This document shows, piece by piece, positions 6,463 to 15,010 of a stretch of 64,000 nucleotides of DNA. This stretch comes from Xanthomonas arboricola. GTDB taxonomy: Bacteria > Pseudomonadota > Gammaproteobacteria > Xanthomonadales > Xanthomonadaceae. Numbering within the stretch: the stretch's first letter is position 1; each line of letters starts with the position of its first letter. Where the stretch lies: NCBI RefSeq assembly GCF_002940665.1, contig NZ_MIGY01000001.1, positions 1,178,001-1,242,000 on the forward strand, given 5' to 3'. The translations under genes and the position numbers were made by a program. The notes below the pieces were generated by a model. That model saw only the letters and a program-made list of their open reading frames with translations. It was not told where the DNA came from and did not search any database.

Positions 6463-9400
6463 ATGGCGGCCTCTGACAATCTGCGCCTGCAGGTCATCCT
6501 GGCCGCCGTCGACCGCGCCACCGGCCCGTTCCGCCGCGTGCTCAATGGCAGCCGTGGCGTTGCCACCGCACTGCGCAATCAGCGCGACGCGCTGCGTCAA
6601 CTCAACAGCCAGCACCGCGACATCGGCGCATATCGCGAACAGGTGGCGTTGGCACAGCGCGCCAAGGCCGCGCTCGATGCGCAGCGCCAATCGGTGCGCA
6701 CGCTTGCCCAACAGATCAAGGCCACCGGCACGCCCACCGCTGCCATGAATGCCGAGTTTGAGCGCGCCGTTCGTACCGCACGCGAACTCAAGACCGCACA
6801 CGGCGCGCAGGAAGCCGGCCTGCAGCGCCTGCGTGGTCGTCTGGAGACGGCCGGAATCAGCACCCGCGAGCTGGTCACGCATGAGCGCCGTTTGCGCAGC
6901 GAGATCGACAGCACCAGCGCCGCCATGCGCGCCCAGCAGCAGCGGCTGGTGGCGATCGACGCCGCACAGCGTCGCACCGCCCGGATCCAGAGCGCTGGCC
7001 TGCAGGCGAGCGCCTATGGCGCCGGCATGGCCTTCGCCGGCCAGCGCGCACTGGGCGCCTCGGTGCTGCCGATTAGCGATGCGATGGAGTTTGAATCGGC
7101 CATGGCTGACGTGCGCAAGGTCGTGGACTTCAAGACGCCGCAGCAGTTCCTGCAGATGGGCCGCGATGTCGAGAACCTCTCGATGCGTTTGCCGATGCTG
7201 CCGGCCGAGATTGCCAAGATCGTGGCGGCCGCCGGCCAGGCCGCCATCCCGCGCCAGGAGTTGGTCCGCTTCGCCGAGGACGCGGCCAAGATGGGCGTGG
7301 CTTTCGACAGCAGCGCCGAGGAAGCCGGCCAAACCATGGCCACCTGGCGCACCGCTTTCCGGATGGGCCAGGACGAGGTCGTCGTGTTGGCCGACAAGAT
7401 CAACTACCTCGGCAACACCGGCCCGGCCAGCGTCAACAAGATCAGCGCGGTGGTGAACCGCATTGGTGCCCTGGGCGAGGTCGCCGGCCTGCAGAGCGGG
7501 CCACTGGCAGCGTTGGGCGCCACCGTCGCCGGTATGGGCATCGAGTCGGAAGTCTCGGCCACCGGCATCAAGAACATGCTGCTCACCCTGGCCTCGGGTG
7601 AGTCGGCCACAAAGAGCCAGCGCGAGGCCTTCGACAAGCTGGGCATCAAGGCCACGACCATGGCCAAGGTCATGCAGAAGGACGCAGGCGGGGCAATCTT
7701 GTCGGTGCTGCAGAAGTTGCGCGCACTGCCCAAAGCCGAGCAGGCCGCAACGATGACGCAGCTGTTTGGCCGCGAGTCGATCGGCGCGATCGCGCCACTG
7801 CTGACCAATCTGGAGCTGCTGCAGGGCAACTTCGCCAAGGTCGCCGACGCGCAGCGCTATGGCGGCTCGATGTCGGCCGAGTACGCATCGCGGGTGGCCA
7901 CCTCGGCCAACTCGCTGCAGCTGCTGAAGAACACCGCCGTGGTGGTGTCGCAATCGATCGGCCAGGCGCTGCTGCCACAGTTCAAGGCACTGACCGAGCG
8001 CACGGCTGCGGTGGTCGGCCAGGTCACGACGTGGATCCGCGCCAATCCGGTGCTGGTGGGTGCGATCGCCAAGACGGCGATCGCCGGCGCCGCGCTGGTC
8101 ACGATCCTAGGCGGCTTGCTGGTGACCGGTGGGGTGGCCGCGATGGCGTTTTCGCAGATCCACAGCGCCGTGGCGCTGCTGTCGGGTGGTGGCGGCTTTG
8201 GTGCGCTGGTGCGTCAGGGGCTGGCGTTCGGCGGCCGCGTGCTGCCCATGCTCGCCAATGGCGCGCGCCTGCTGCTGCCGCTGCTCGGCGGGGTCAGCCT
8301 GCCGGTGGTGGCAATCGGCGCCGCCGTCGCTGCGGTGGCGCTGCTGGTGTGGAAGTACTGGGGGCCGATCAAGGCGTTCGCCATCGGGGTGTGGCAAGGC
8401 ATCGTCGATGTGGCCGCACCGGTGCTGGCCGAGCTGCAGGCGGCACTCGCGCCCCTGGCGCCGGTGTGGGACACCGTGGCAGCAGCGATGGGCCAGGCCT
8501 GGACGTGGGTCAAGCAGCTGCTGATGCCGTTCGAGGCCACGACCGCGCAGTTGCACGGTGCAACTCAGGCCGGTCGCGGGTTCGGGCAGATCCTGGGCGC
8601 GGTGCTGGTCACCCAGCTGCAGCTGGCGGTCAAGGCGATCGGCTGGCTGGTGCAGGCCTTTGTGTTCGTGCTGCCGGTGGTCAAGCAGATCCTCGGCGGG
8701 GTCTGGCAAGCGGTCCAGGGCACCTGGTCGCTGATCGTAGGCGTGTTCACCGGTAACGGTGATCGCATCCGCCAGGGGCTGCTGCAGCTGTGGGCCGGCA
8801 TCAACCTGCAGCTGGCCAACTGGCCGGCCAGGATGCTGCAGGCCGGCGCCGACATGACCAGCGGATTGATCAAGCCGTTCGCCTCTGTACTTCCGGTGAT
8901 CAAGCAGATCCTCGGCGGCGTCTGGCAAACGGTCCAGGGCGCTTGGTCGCTGATCGTGGGCGGGTTCACCGGCAACGGCGATCGCATCCGCCGAGGGCTG
9001 CTGCAGCTGTGGAACGGCATCAACCTGCAGCTGGCCAACTGGCCAGCCAGGATGCTGCAGGCCGGCGCCGACATGACCAGCGGCTTGATCAAGCCATTCG
9101 CCTCTGTACTTCCGGTGATCAAGCAAATCCTCGGCGACGTATGGCAAACGGTCCAGGGCGCCTGGTCGCCGATCGTGGGCGTGTTCACAGGCAATGGCGA
9201 TCGCATCCGCCAGGGACTGCTGCAGCTGTGGGCCGGCATCAACCTGCAGTTGGCGGACTGGCCGGCCAGGATGCTGCAGACCGGCGCGGACATGATCAGC
9301 GGCTTGCTCCAGCCGTTCCCGTCCGTGCTGCCGGTGATCAAGCAGATCCTCGGCGGCGTGTGGCAAACCGTCCAGGGCACGTGGTCGCTGATCGTGGGCG

Positions 9401-9999
9401 TGTTCACCGGCAACGGCGATCGCATCCGCCAGGGGCTGCTGCAGCTGTGGGCCGGCATCAACCTGCAGATGGCCAACTGGCCGGCCAGGATGCTGCAGGC
9501 TGGTGCGGACATGATCAACGGCCTTGTTCAAGGCATCCGCTCCAAGCTCGGCGCCGCCAGTAATGCGATCGCCAGCGTCGGCACCGGCGTGGTCGACCGC
9601 TTCAAGGGCTTGCTGGGCATCCACAGCCCCTCGCGCGTGTTCGCCCAGTTGGGCGACTTCACCATGCAAGGCCTGACCGTGGGCCTGCAGCGCGGCCAGG
9701 GCGCCCCTGTGCAGGCCGTCATGGCACTTGGCAACCGGATGCGTGCGGTGGGCGCCGGCCTGGCCTTGGCGACGGCCACACCGCCCGTGGCGGCGATAGA
9801 CAGCCGGGCACCGCTGTCGGCCCCTGCCCGCGCGCCCAGCGCCGCCAGCGCGCCTGCAGGCGGTAACAGCTACGTCATCCACGTCCATGCCGCACCCGGC
9901 ATGGATTCAACCGCACTGGCGCGCGAAGTCGCACGCCAGATCGAAGAGCGCGAACGGCGCGCAGTGGCCACCCGCCGTTCCAGCCTACGCGACGACTGA
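6463..9999 (+). CDS. T: Tail tape measure protein gpT
   Basis: This 1178-residue protein sets tail length. Residues about 20-170 are coiled coil (NQRDALRQLNSQHRDI). The conserved TP901-type tape-measure core follows (ESAMADVRKVVDF at about 210, LGNTGPASVNKISAVVNRI at about 310, FGRESIGAIAPLL at about 430). Two hydrophobic stretches lie at about 530-565 and 605-635. Four tandem 73-residue repeats span residues 733-1024. The C-terminus carries the usual LLGIHSPSRVFAQLGDF motif at about 1050. It is longer than P2 gpT (about 815), mainly because of the repeats. Confidence 0.95.
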   Translation: MAASDNLRLQVILAAVDRATGPFRRVLNGSRGVATALRNQRDALRQLNSQHRDIGAYREQVALAQRAKAALDAQRQSVRTLAQQIKATGTPTAAMNAEFERAVRTARELKTAHGAQEAGLQRLRGRLETAGISTRELVTHERRLRSEIDSTSAAMRAQQQRLVAIDAAQRRTARIQSAGLQASAYGAGMAFAGQRALGASVLPISDAMEFESAMADVRKVVDFKTPQQFLQMGRDVENLSMRLPMLPAEIAKIVAAAGQAAIPRQELVRFAEDAAKMGVAFDSSAEEAGQTMATWRTAFRMGQDEVVVLADKINYLGNTGPASVNKISAVVNRIGALGEVAGLQSGPLAALGATVAGMGIESEVSATGIKNMLLTLASGESATKSQREAFDKLGIKATTMAKVMQKDAGGAILSVLQKLRALPKAEQAATMTQLFGRESIGAIAPLLTNLELLQGNFAKVADAQRYGGSMSAEYASRVATSANSLQLLKNTAVVVSQSIGQALLPQFKALTERTAAVVGQVTTWIRANPVLVGAIAKTAIAGAALVTILGGLLVTGGVAAMAFSQIHSAVALLSGGGGFGALVRQGLAFGGRVLPMLANGARLLLPLLGGVSLPVVAIGAAVAAVALLVWKYWGPIKAFAIGVWQGIVDVAAPVLAELQAALAPLAPVWDTVAAAMGQAWTWVKQLLMPFEATTAQLHGATQAGRGFGQILGAVLVTQLQLAVKAIGWLVQAFVFVLPVVKQILGGVWQAVQGTWSLIVGVFTGNGDRIRQGLLQLWAGINLQLANWPARMLQAGADMTSGLIKPFASVLPVIKQILGGVWQTVQGAWSLIVGGFTGNGDRIRRGLLQLWNGINLQLANWPARMLQAGADMTSGLIKPFASVLPVIKQILGDVWQTVQGAWSPIVGVFTGNGDRIRQGLLQLWAGINLQLADWPARMLQTGADMISGLLQPFPSVLPVIKQILGGVWQTVQGTWSLIVGVFTGNGDRIRQGLLQLWAGINLQMANWPARMLQAGADMINGLVQGIRSKLGAASNAIASVGTGVVDRFKGLLGIHSPSRVFAQLGDFTMQGLTVGLQRGQGAPVQAVMALGNRMRAVGAGLALATATPPVAAIDSRAPLSAPARAPSAASAPAGGNSYVIHVHAAPGMDSTALAREVARQIEERERRAVATRRSSLRDD
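8659..9534 (+). repeat. Four tandem 219-bp repeats inside the tape measure gene
   Basis: Units begin at 8659, 8878, 9097 and 9316, each encoding 73 residues of the form FxSVLPVIKQILGGVWQTVQ to a final GADMTSGLIKP. The units are highly similar and keep the frame. Each contains helices with aromatic residues (GVWQ, LQLWAGIN). The last unit ends in a variant and passes into the unique C-terminal sequence. Confidence 0.95.
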
Positions 10000-10011
10000 G
10001 GATCCACCCCG

Positions 10012-10413
10012 ATGATGATGTCCTACGGCACGTTTGTGTTTGCCCTCGATAGCGCCGCCTATCTGCAGCTGCAGCGGCAAATGAGTTGGCGCCACCCCAC
10101 CAGCGAGCGCGTCGGTGCGCGAGCGGCCAGCCAGTTCCTGGGCCCAGGCGATGAGACCATCGAGCTGTCGGGTCTGATCGCGCCGGACCTGACGGGCACG
10201 CGGACCTCGCTGGACACGTTGCGCACGCTAGCTGCCGCCGGCGAGCCGTTGCCGCTGGTGGATGGGACAGGCTTGGTCTACGGGCCGTATGTGCTGCTGT
10301 CGGTCAATGAGACGGCCTCGCTGTTCTTCCCGGATGGCACGCCACGCCGGGTCGAGTTCCAACTGAGCCTGCGCCGTGCAGACGACGTTGCGCCGGAGGC
10401 GACCGCCGCATGA
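10012..10413 (+). CDS. U: Tail protein gpU
   Basis: This 133-residue protein belongs to the P2 gpU family. Recognisable parts are FVFALDSAAYLQLQRQMSWR near the start and LRTLAAAGEPLPLVDGTG with VEFQLSLRRADD at the end. Three consecutive ATG codons (10012, 10015, 10018) are possible starts, and no clear RBS separates them. The product is needed for tail completion, with gpD. The stop overlaps the ATG of D by four bases. Confidence 0.88.
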   Translation: MMMSYGTFVFALDSAAYLQLQRQMSWRHPTSERVGARAASQFLGPGDETIELSGLIAPDLTGTRTSLDTLRTLAAAGEPLPLVDGTGLVYGPYVLLSVNETASLFFPDGTPRRVEFQLSLRRADDVAPEATAA

Positions 10414-11396
10414 ACTACCCGATTCCGCAGTGGCGCGTCGTGCTGGATGGCACCGACCTCACCGAGCGCATCGCACCGCGTCTGCTCGATCTCACCCTCA
10501 CCGAATGCCGTGGCGGCGAAGCCGATCAACTGGATCTGCGCATCCACGACCACGACGGCAAGATGGCGCTGCCCAAACGCGGAGTGCGCCTAGCGGTTGC
10601 ACTGGGCTGGAAAGCCACCGGCCTGGTCGACAAAGGCACCTTCATCGTGGACGAGGTGGAGTACAGCGGCGCACCTGACATCATCACCGTGCGCGCGCGC
10701 AGCGCAGATCTGACTGCCGACATGCGCACACGACGAGAGCGCAGCTGGCACAACACCACGCTGGGTGCAGTGCTCAACACGCTCGCCGGCGAGCATGGAC
10801 TGACCCCGCGCGTGGCCGAGGTACTGGCGCGCACCAAGTTGCCGCATCTCGACCAGGCCAACGAGAGCGACATGAATCTGCTCACTCGCCTGGGGCAGCG
10901 CTTCGATGCGGTCGCCACAGTGAAGGCAGGTGCATTGGTGTTTGCTCCGATCGGCGCCGGCACCACGGCGACCGGCAAACCGCTGCCGACTGTCACCCTG
11001 ACGCGGCGTGATGGCGATCAACACCGCTACTCCGTAGCCGACCGCGATGCCTACACCGGCGTGCGCGCGTACTGGGTGGACAAGGGCAAGGCGCGGCGGC
11101 AGTCGGTGCTGGTTGGCACAGACGACAACGCCAAGCGCCTGCGCGAGTCGTATGCCGATGAGGCAACTGCACGCCAGCACGCGCACGCGGAGCTGGAGCG
11201 GGTGAAGCGTGGCGTGGCGAAGTTCGACTACACGCTGGCGATCGGGCGAGCGGATCTGTTCCCAGAGCATATCGTCACGGTGAGCGGCTTCAGGCCGGAG
11301 ATTGATAGGCAGCGCTGGCTGATTGCAAAGACCACCCACGCCATCAACGGCTCAAGCGGTTTCACTACTTCGCTTGTGTTGGAGAGCACACCTTGA
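10410..11396 (+). CDS. D: Late control protein D (baseplate hub)
   Basis: This 328-residue protein is the P2 gpD / phage late control D family, which has a T4 gp27-like hub fold. Core motifs are LTDLTLTECRGGEADQLDL (shortened here), SADLTADMRTRRERSW and the C-terminal IDRQRWLIAKTTH. It bridges the spike gpV and the tail tube. It is the last gene of the tail operon. In P2, ogr comes next, but here an unrelated cargo cassette follows. Confidence 0.92.
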   Translation: MNYPIPQWRVVLDGTDLTERIAPRLLDLTLTECRGGEADQLDLRIHDHDGKMALPKRGVRLAVALGWKATGLVDKGTFIVDEVEYSGAPDIITVRARSADLTADMRTRRERSWHNTTLGAVLNTLAGEHGLTPRVAEVLARTKLPHLDQANESDMNLLTRLGQRFDAVATVKAGALVFAPIGAGTTATGKPLPTVTLTRRDGDQHRYSVADRDAYTGVRAYWVDKGKARRQSVLVGTDDNAKRLRESYADEATARQHAHAELERVKRGVAKFDYTLAIGRADLFPEHIVTVSGFRPEIDRQRWLIAKTTHAINGSSGFTTSLVLESTP

Positions 11397-11743
11397 ACCT
11401 TCGTGTATATCAACGTGCGGCATCCATACTAGCATCGCTACTTCTACAGATAAATTTTCTTACGGTCCCGTTCCCTTTCACAGCGACCTATCCCCCAGCA
11501 CATGTAGGAATTCTCTGATGGTCAGCTAGACGAAGGACGTTTAGCCTTGGTCATCGACGTCGTGCGACTAGGAGAATGACAAGCAGATCGCAATAAGAAC
11601 AGCGCACCAGAAACTCTAAAATCTGCTGAAAATAGGGCTCCTGGTCAATTATCTTTTCGTGTCGGAGTCGATCGACTGAACCTGCGCAGCTAATGAAAAG
11701 AGCTATGCGGACAGCCCGACCGGGAAAAAAACGGAGAATCCAG
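11397..11743. other. AT-rich spacer before the cargo cassette
   Basis: This 347-base gap is clearly richer in A and T than the tail operon. No ATG-started reading frame of more than a few codons opens on the plus strand in front of the radical SAM gene, so no separate small precursor peptide is apparent. Stretches such as TGAAAATAGG and CAATTATCTTTTC around 11617-11665 could be promoter elements, but no convincing -35/-10 pair was found. Confidence 0.5.
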
Positions 11744-12772
11744 ATGGACCTGTGCACAACGTTGTTGCCGAAAACCCTTACTTTCATCACCACGTACCGA
11801 TGCACTGCAGCCTGCACGCAGTGCTGTTTTGAAAGCAGCCCCAAGGTCAAAGGACGACTTAGTCGTGACGAGATGATTCGGGCACTTCACGATGTAAAGA
11901 ATCGCTTTAAGTCGCTGCGTGTCGTGGTGTTCACGGGCGGCGAAGCGACCTTGCTCAAAGATGACCTGATTGCCGTCATCGCCGAGGCTACCTCTCTGGG
12001 TTTGGTCACGCGTATCGTCTCCAATGGCTCTTGGGGAAAAACGAAGACCACGGCCAAGCGCTTGGCTGACAAGTTAGCCGGCGCAGGCTTGTGCGAGTTA
12101 AACATCAGCACCGGCAAGGACCACCAAGAGTGGGTTCCACAGGAATCAGTCGTCAACGCAGTGGAGGCGGCATTTAATGCTGGTGTACTTACTTTGGTGA
12201 CGGTCGAAGCTGACACCGCCGACAGCGCAAAACTGGCAGCGCTTATGAAAGACCCAACCTTGACGACCCTCCGATCAAGGGGAGTGATTGTCCAATCCAA
12301 TAGTTGGATGTCGTTCAAGGCCACTGGCGAGGAGCGAGACCACGCGCTTACAACGGGACGACGTGCCACACCATGCGAACAGATTCACAGCAACATTGTC
12401 GTCACGCCGTACGGCGAGGTCTCGGCGTGCTGTGGGCTGACGTTGGAGCACATTCCCGAAATGAAGTTGGGAACAATGCATGAGGGTGTTTCCGACACAT
12501 ATCTACTACAGCGTGATGACTTCCTCAAATACTGGCTGCGCATGGACGGCCCGGGGGAAATCGTGCGCAAGGTTATGGGCGATGAGCGCGCTGATGAATT
12601 GCTGTCCGATTCTGTACATATCTGCCAGGACTGTGCCGTGCTGCACAAGAACCCCGAGATTCGCGAGCGAATTGCTGCTACTTACGAGCAATTCGTTCCA
12701 GAGGTGATGAGCCGCTACGCGCTCACCTCAGCTATCGATCAACTTGTCGAACAAAAGGAGTGTGGACGGTGA
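11744..12772 (+). CDS. Radical SAM protein with SPASM-type cysteine motif (prophage cargo)
   Basis: This 342-residue protein has the radical SAM iron-sulfur motif C20-x3-C24-x2-C27 and the glycine-rich SAM-binding stretch FTGGEATLL. Its C-terminal cysteine set fits a SPASM or shortened twitch domain: C211-x12-G224-x4-C229, then C294-x2-C297. Such enzymes modify peptides or proteins. The ATG at 11744 has GGAG 8 bases upstream; the upstream ATG at 11693 has no RBS. The gene overlaps the next one by four bases, which suggests that its partner is the exported protein encoded there. Substrate and product are unknown. Confidence 0.82.
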   Translation: MDLCTTLLPKTLTFITTYRCTAACTQCCFESSPKVKGRLSRDEMIRALHDVKNRFKSLRVVVFTGGEATLLKDDLIAVIAEATSLGLVTRIVSNGSWGKTKTTAKRLADKLAGAGLCELNISTGKDHQEWVPQESVVNAVEAAFNAGVLTLVTVEADTADSAKLAALMKDPTLTTLRSRGVIVQSNSWMSFKATGEERDHALTTGRRATPCEQIHSNIVVTPYGEVSACCGLTLEHIPEMKLGTMHEGVSDTYLLQRDDFLKYWLRMDGPGEIVRKVMGDERADELLSDSVHICQDCAVLHKNPEIRERIAATYEQFVPEVMSRYALTSAIDQLVEQKECGR

Positions 12773-13815
12773 AGCGACGGAAGTTCATTCAGTCAAGTCT
12801 TGTAGCCGGTGCCGCTGCTGCTGCTCCCGTGGGCGCGGCAGCGATCGAAGGCACAGCAAGGGTGTTTGGCGAGCCCGCAAGCCTAACCGGTGGCACCGCC
12901 AATGCCACGGTTACCAAGATGCTGCTTCCGCTGTCGCGGGGAGGCATGCCAGCAGAAGGATGGGACCGCTGGTCGCGCTTGTCCGCCTCCGTTGTTCAAA
13001 TGTTCTCAGACCCGGCGCAGCGCGAGGTGTTCAACTCGAACCCACAGAAATTTTTGTCCACGGTAGGGTACGATGCCCGAGCGCTTGACGCACCAACCCT
13101 ATCCCTGCTCGTTGCGCTTTCAGCACCAGAAGTCCAGAGCGCAGTCCACGAAAAGGACTATGCATCGCTGCTCAGCTATCTTCATGTTTCCGGAGCGCTG
13201 GATAGGCCAAAGCCGGATGCGCTTACCCAACAGATGGCCAAGGTCCTGTCTACGAACCTTGGGATCATCAAGGAATCCTTGGGGCTGGCCCCAGATTCAC
13301 CACTGACGGGCGAAATCGTCCAGAAGTTCGTTTCAACCGGCAACGCTTCGCCGTCGACGGCTGACCTGGCCGCGATCGGTAACATTGCCGAGTTAGTGCG
13401 TGTAGCACCGGGTCAGGCAGTTGTTGGGGCGTTCGCGCTAGCTGTGGCAGCGGTAGAGGCGGCAGTGGGTGTGCACGCCGTAGCCGTCCTGTTCACTGCT
13501 ATTACATTTGTCAACAGCGTGTCGGTAACTGGCCAGAGACCGATGGATCAAGTGGCTGAAATGTCAGCGTTCACAGGGCAGATGAGTCGCTTAGATCCTG
13601 AGATCTGCGAAAGTTGCAGCGTTGCGCAGCGCGCTGCTGCAATGCTGGGCGCTCCTGCGTTGTATTCGGAGCACGCGAAGTTGGTCATCCGAAACGAAGT
13701 GGCGGCGTTCCTGCGCGCCATGCAGCAAGTGGGCCTGATTTCATATGAGGAACACGCATTTCCCACTATCGTCGATGCTGTTTATGAATATGGCATGCGC
13801 ACGATTGCAGCATAG
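12769..13815 (+). CDS. Tat-signal exported protein of unknown function (prophage cargo)
   Basis: This 348-residue protein starts at a GTG with AGGAG 8 bases upstream. Its N-terminus KRRKFIQSSLVAG followed by an alanine-rich segment looks like a twin-arginine export signal. Residues about 85-145 (DPAQREVFNSNPQKFL, LDAPTLSLLVALS) resemble the small helical LigA-type domain also seen in some peptide precursors. A hydrophobic segment lies at about 220-250, and a C-x2-C (CESC) at about residues 280-283. It is probably the substrate or partner of the radical SAM enzyme encoded just upstream. No family was firmly recognised. Confidence 0.65.
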   Translation: MKRRKFIQSSLVAGAAAAAPVGAAAIEGTARVFGEPASLTGGTANATVTKMLLPLSRGGMPAEGWDRWSRLSASVVQMFSDPAQREVFNSNPQKFLSTVGYDARALDAPTLSLLVALSAPEVQSAVHEKDYASLLSYLHVSGALDRPKPDALTQQMAKVLSTNLGIIKESLGLAPDSPLTGEIVQKFVSTGNASPSTADLAAIGNIAELVRVAPGQAVVGAFALAVAAVEAAVGVHAVAVLFTAITFVNSVSVTGQRPMDQVAEMSAFTGQMSRLDPEICESCSVAQRAAAMLGAPALYSEHAKLVIRNEVAAFLRAMQQVGLISYEEHAFPTIVDAVYEYGMRTIAA

Positions 13816-13827
13816 GAGAAATTAAAC

Positions 13828-14346
13828 ATGAATTGCGATATCCCACTGCACTTGGCCGATGGCAAGACATATCTTGCGATCTTCGGTCCGTTCGTGCTTG
13901 TCATGGGGCTCGTGGCATATATGCTCTATGCCGGCAAAGCGCCAACTCCATCAAAAAAGGCTGCTTTGGCGGCGGTTCTCCTAGTCAATATTGGAGCTGC
14001 GTCATTCTTCATCTGGCAGGCACGTAGCGCTCAAGTTACTGTCGGTGACGACAGCCTTACACTGCGCGTTGGGACGGAGAGGGTGATCGTGCCGTTGAGC
14101 GCCCTGCGCTTGGACGAAGCATTGGATGCAACATCCATTCGCTTCCCCCTACGCAAGTTCGGCACCAGCCTGCCGGGAATGCACACTGGCTGGTTCCGAA
14201 AAGAGGGAGGCGGTGACGCATTTCTACTGCGCTCTTCGGAGCCCTCGACGCTCGTCCCGACCTCCAGTCAATTCGACGTGGTCATTCCCACCGTGGCCTA
14301 CGAACAAGTACGTCAGTGCGCATCTGCCCCCAGAGCAGCGCAGTAG
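13828..14346 (+). CDS. Membrane protein with bacterial PH-like domain (prophage cargo)
   Basis: This 172-residue protein has two predicted membrane segments, residues about 17-35 and 45-65. A soluble domain of the small bacterial PH type (bPH_5-like) follows: VGDDSLTLRVGTERVIV, GTSLPGMHTGWF and a final FDVVIPT. GGAG 9 bases before the ATG serves as RBS, and only 12 bases separate it from the exported protein gene. It is the last gene of the cassette, before a strong terminator. It may anchor or regulate the exported product; this is inference. Confidence 0.65.
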   Translation: MNCDIPLHLADGKTYLAIFGPFVLVMGLVAYMLYAGKAPTPSKKAALAAVLLVNIGAASFFIWQARSAQVTVGDDSLTLRVGTERVIVPLSALRLDEALDATSIRFPLRKFGTSLPGMHTGWFRKEGGGDAFLLRSSEPSTLVPTSSQFDVVIPTVAYEQVRQCASAPRAAQ

Positions 14347-14372
14347 GTTCTCTAACTGGATGATTGCTGATC

Positions 14373-14399
14373 AGCCGGCGGCCTTCCGCCGGCTTTTTT
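14373..14399 (+). terminator. Rho-independent terminator of the cargo cassette
   Basis: A perfect 9-bp stem AGCCGGCGG / CCGCCGGCT with a CTT loop region is followed by TTTTTT. It lies 26 bases after the third cargo gene and before the convergent repressor gene. Confidence 0.92.
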
Positions 14400-14501
14400 A
14401 TGACAGCCGCTTTGCTTAGCGAAATCAATCATTAAACGTCTGCCGCTGGTTGCCGATAACGCACTCTTTTGCGAGGACCAGCTGTCCTATCTGTAACTCG
14501 A

Positions 14502-14939
14502 TCAGGACTTCTTTTTTTTGCGCCCGCCAACATTGATTTGTATGTGGCTTTGATCGACGATCGCTGTCGTCGAAACCGCTTGGCCCACGTCGCTGTTGTC
14601 GAACGACAGGACTGGGCCAGCCCCTGTATTGGAAGACGAGGCATCGCTTACCAAGCCCAATGCCGCAAGCACAGCGTTGCGAGCAGCCGGTGCTGCATCT
14701 TTGAACGCAGACAGCAGGAGCCTATCAGCAGGGTCCAACTGCGCCCGATGTCCAGACAGCACGTACATGACATCAACGCCACGGTCTAGCGCGGCCAGTA
14801 GATAAGCTCCGCCGGGCAGATTGATGTCTTTCTCGAAGTTCAGTTGCGCGTAGCGCGTGAGGCCAAGTTGCACAGCCATCTCGTCCTGCGTCAGGCCAAG
14901 TCGCTTGCGCTCTTCCTTCAGGCGTTTCCCTACCGTCAT
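14502..14939 (-). CDS. XRE-family phage repressor (CI/C-like)
   Basis: This 145-residue protein has an N-terminal helix-turn-helix of the XRE type (GKRLKEERKRLGLTQDEMA, LNFEKDINLPG). A variable C-terminal part ends in GRKKKKS. There is no S24 peptidase-like domain, so it is probably not cleaved in an SOS-dependent way. The ATG at 14939 has AAGGA about 9 bases upstream; ATG 14948 and TTG 14963 in the same frame are less well placed. It is divergent from the early operon across a 71-base gap, the classic lysogeny switch layout. Confidence 0.85.
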   Translation of the reverse strand: MTVGKRLKEERKRLGLTQDEMAVQLGLTRYAQLNFEKDINLPGGAYLLAALDRGVDVMYVLSGHRAQLDPADRLLLSAFKDAAPAARNAVLAALGLVSDASSSNTGAGPVLSFDNSDVGQAVSTTAIVDQSHIQINVGGRKKKKS

Positions 14940-14952
14940 TACAGGCATTTCC

Positions 14953-14985
14953 TTACTTGACAATGTTAAGTTAAGTCCACAAAAT
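14953..14985 (+). promoter_or_regulatory. Early promoter and repressor operator
   Basis: On the plus strand TTGACA (14957-14962) and CAAAAT (14980-14985) are spaced by 17 bases. The imperfect dyad CTTGACAATGTTAAG overlaps the -35, and a second TTAAG half-site follows directly (GTTAAGTTAAG). This fits a promoter for the early operon that the minus-strand repressor can block. The repressor promoter on the other strand was not resolved. Confidence 0.6.
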
Positions 14986-15010
14986 TCCCAAAAGTAGACG
15001 GAACCACCAC

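Noticed and set aside
8659-9534. CRISPR-like repetition
   Set aside because: Units are contiguous 219-bp coding repeats without spacers; no CRISPR array was seen anywhere in the window.
8107-9888. Long antisense frames in the tape measure gene
   Set aside because: They repeat with the 219-bp unit of the sense gene and have no domain; they are shadows.
11397-11743. Small precursor-peptide gene for the radical SAM enzyme
   Set aside because: No ATG-started frame longer than a few codons was found on the plus strand in the gap; the exported protein downstream is the better partner candidate.
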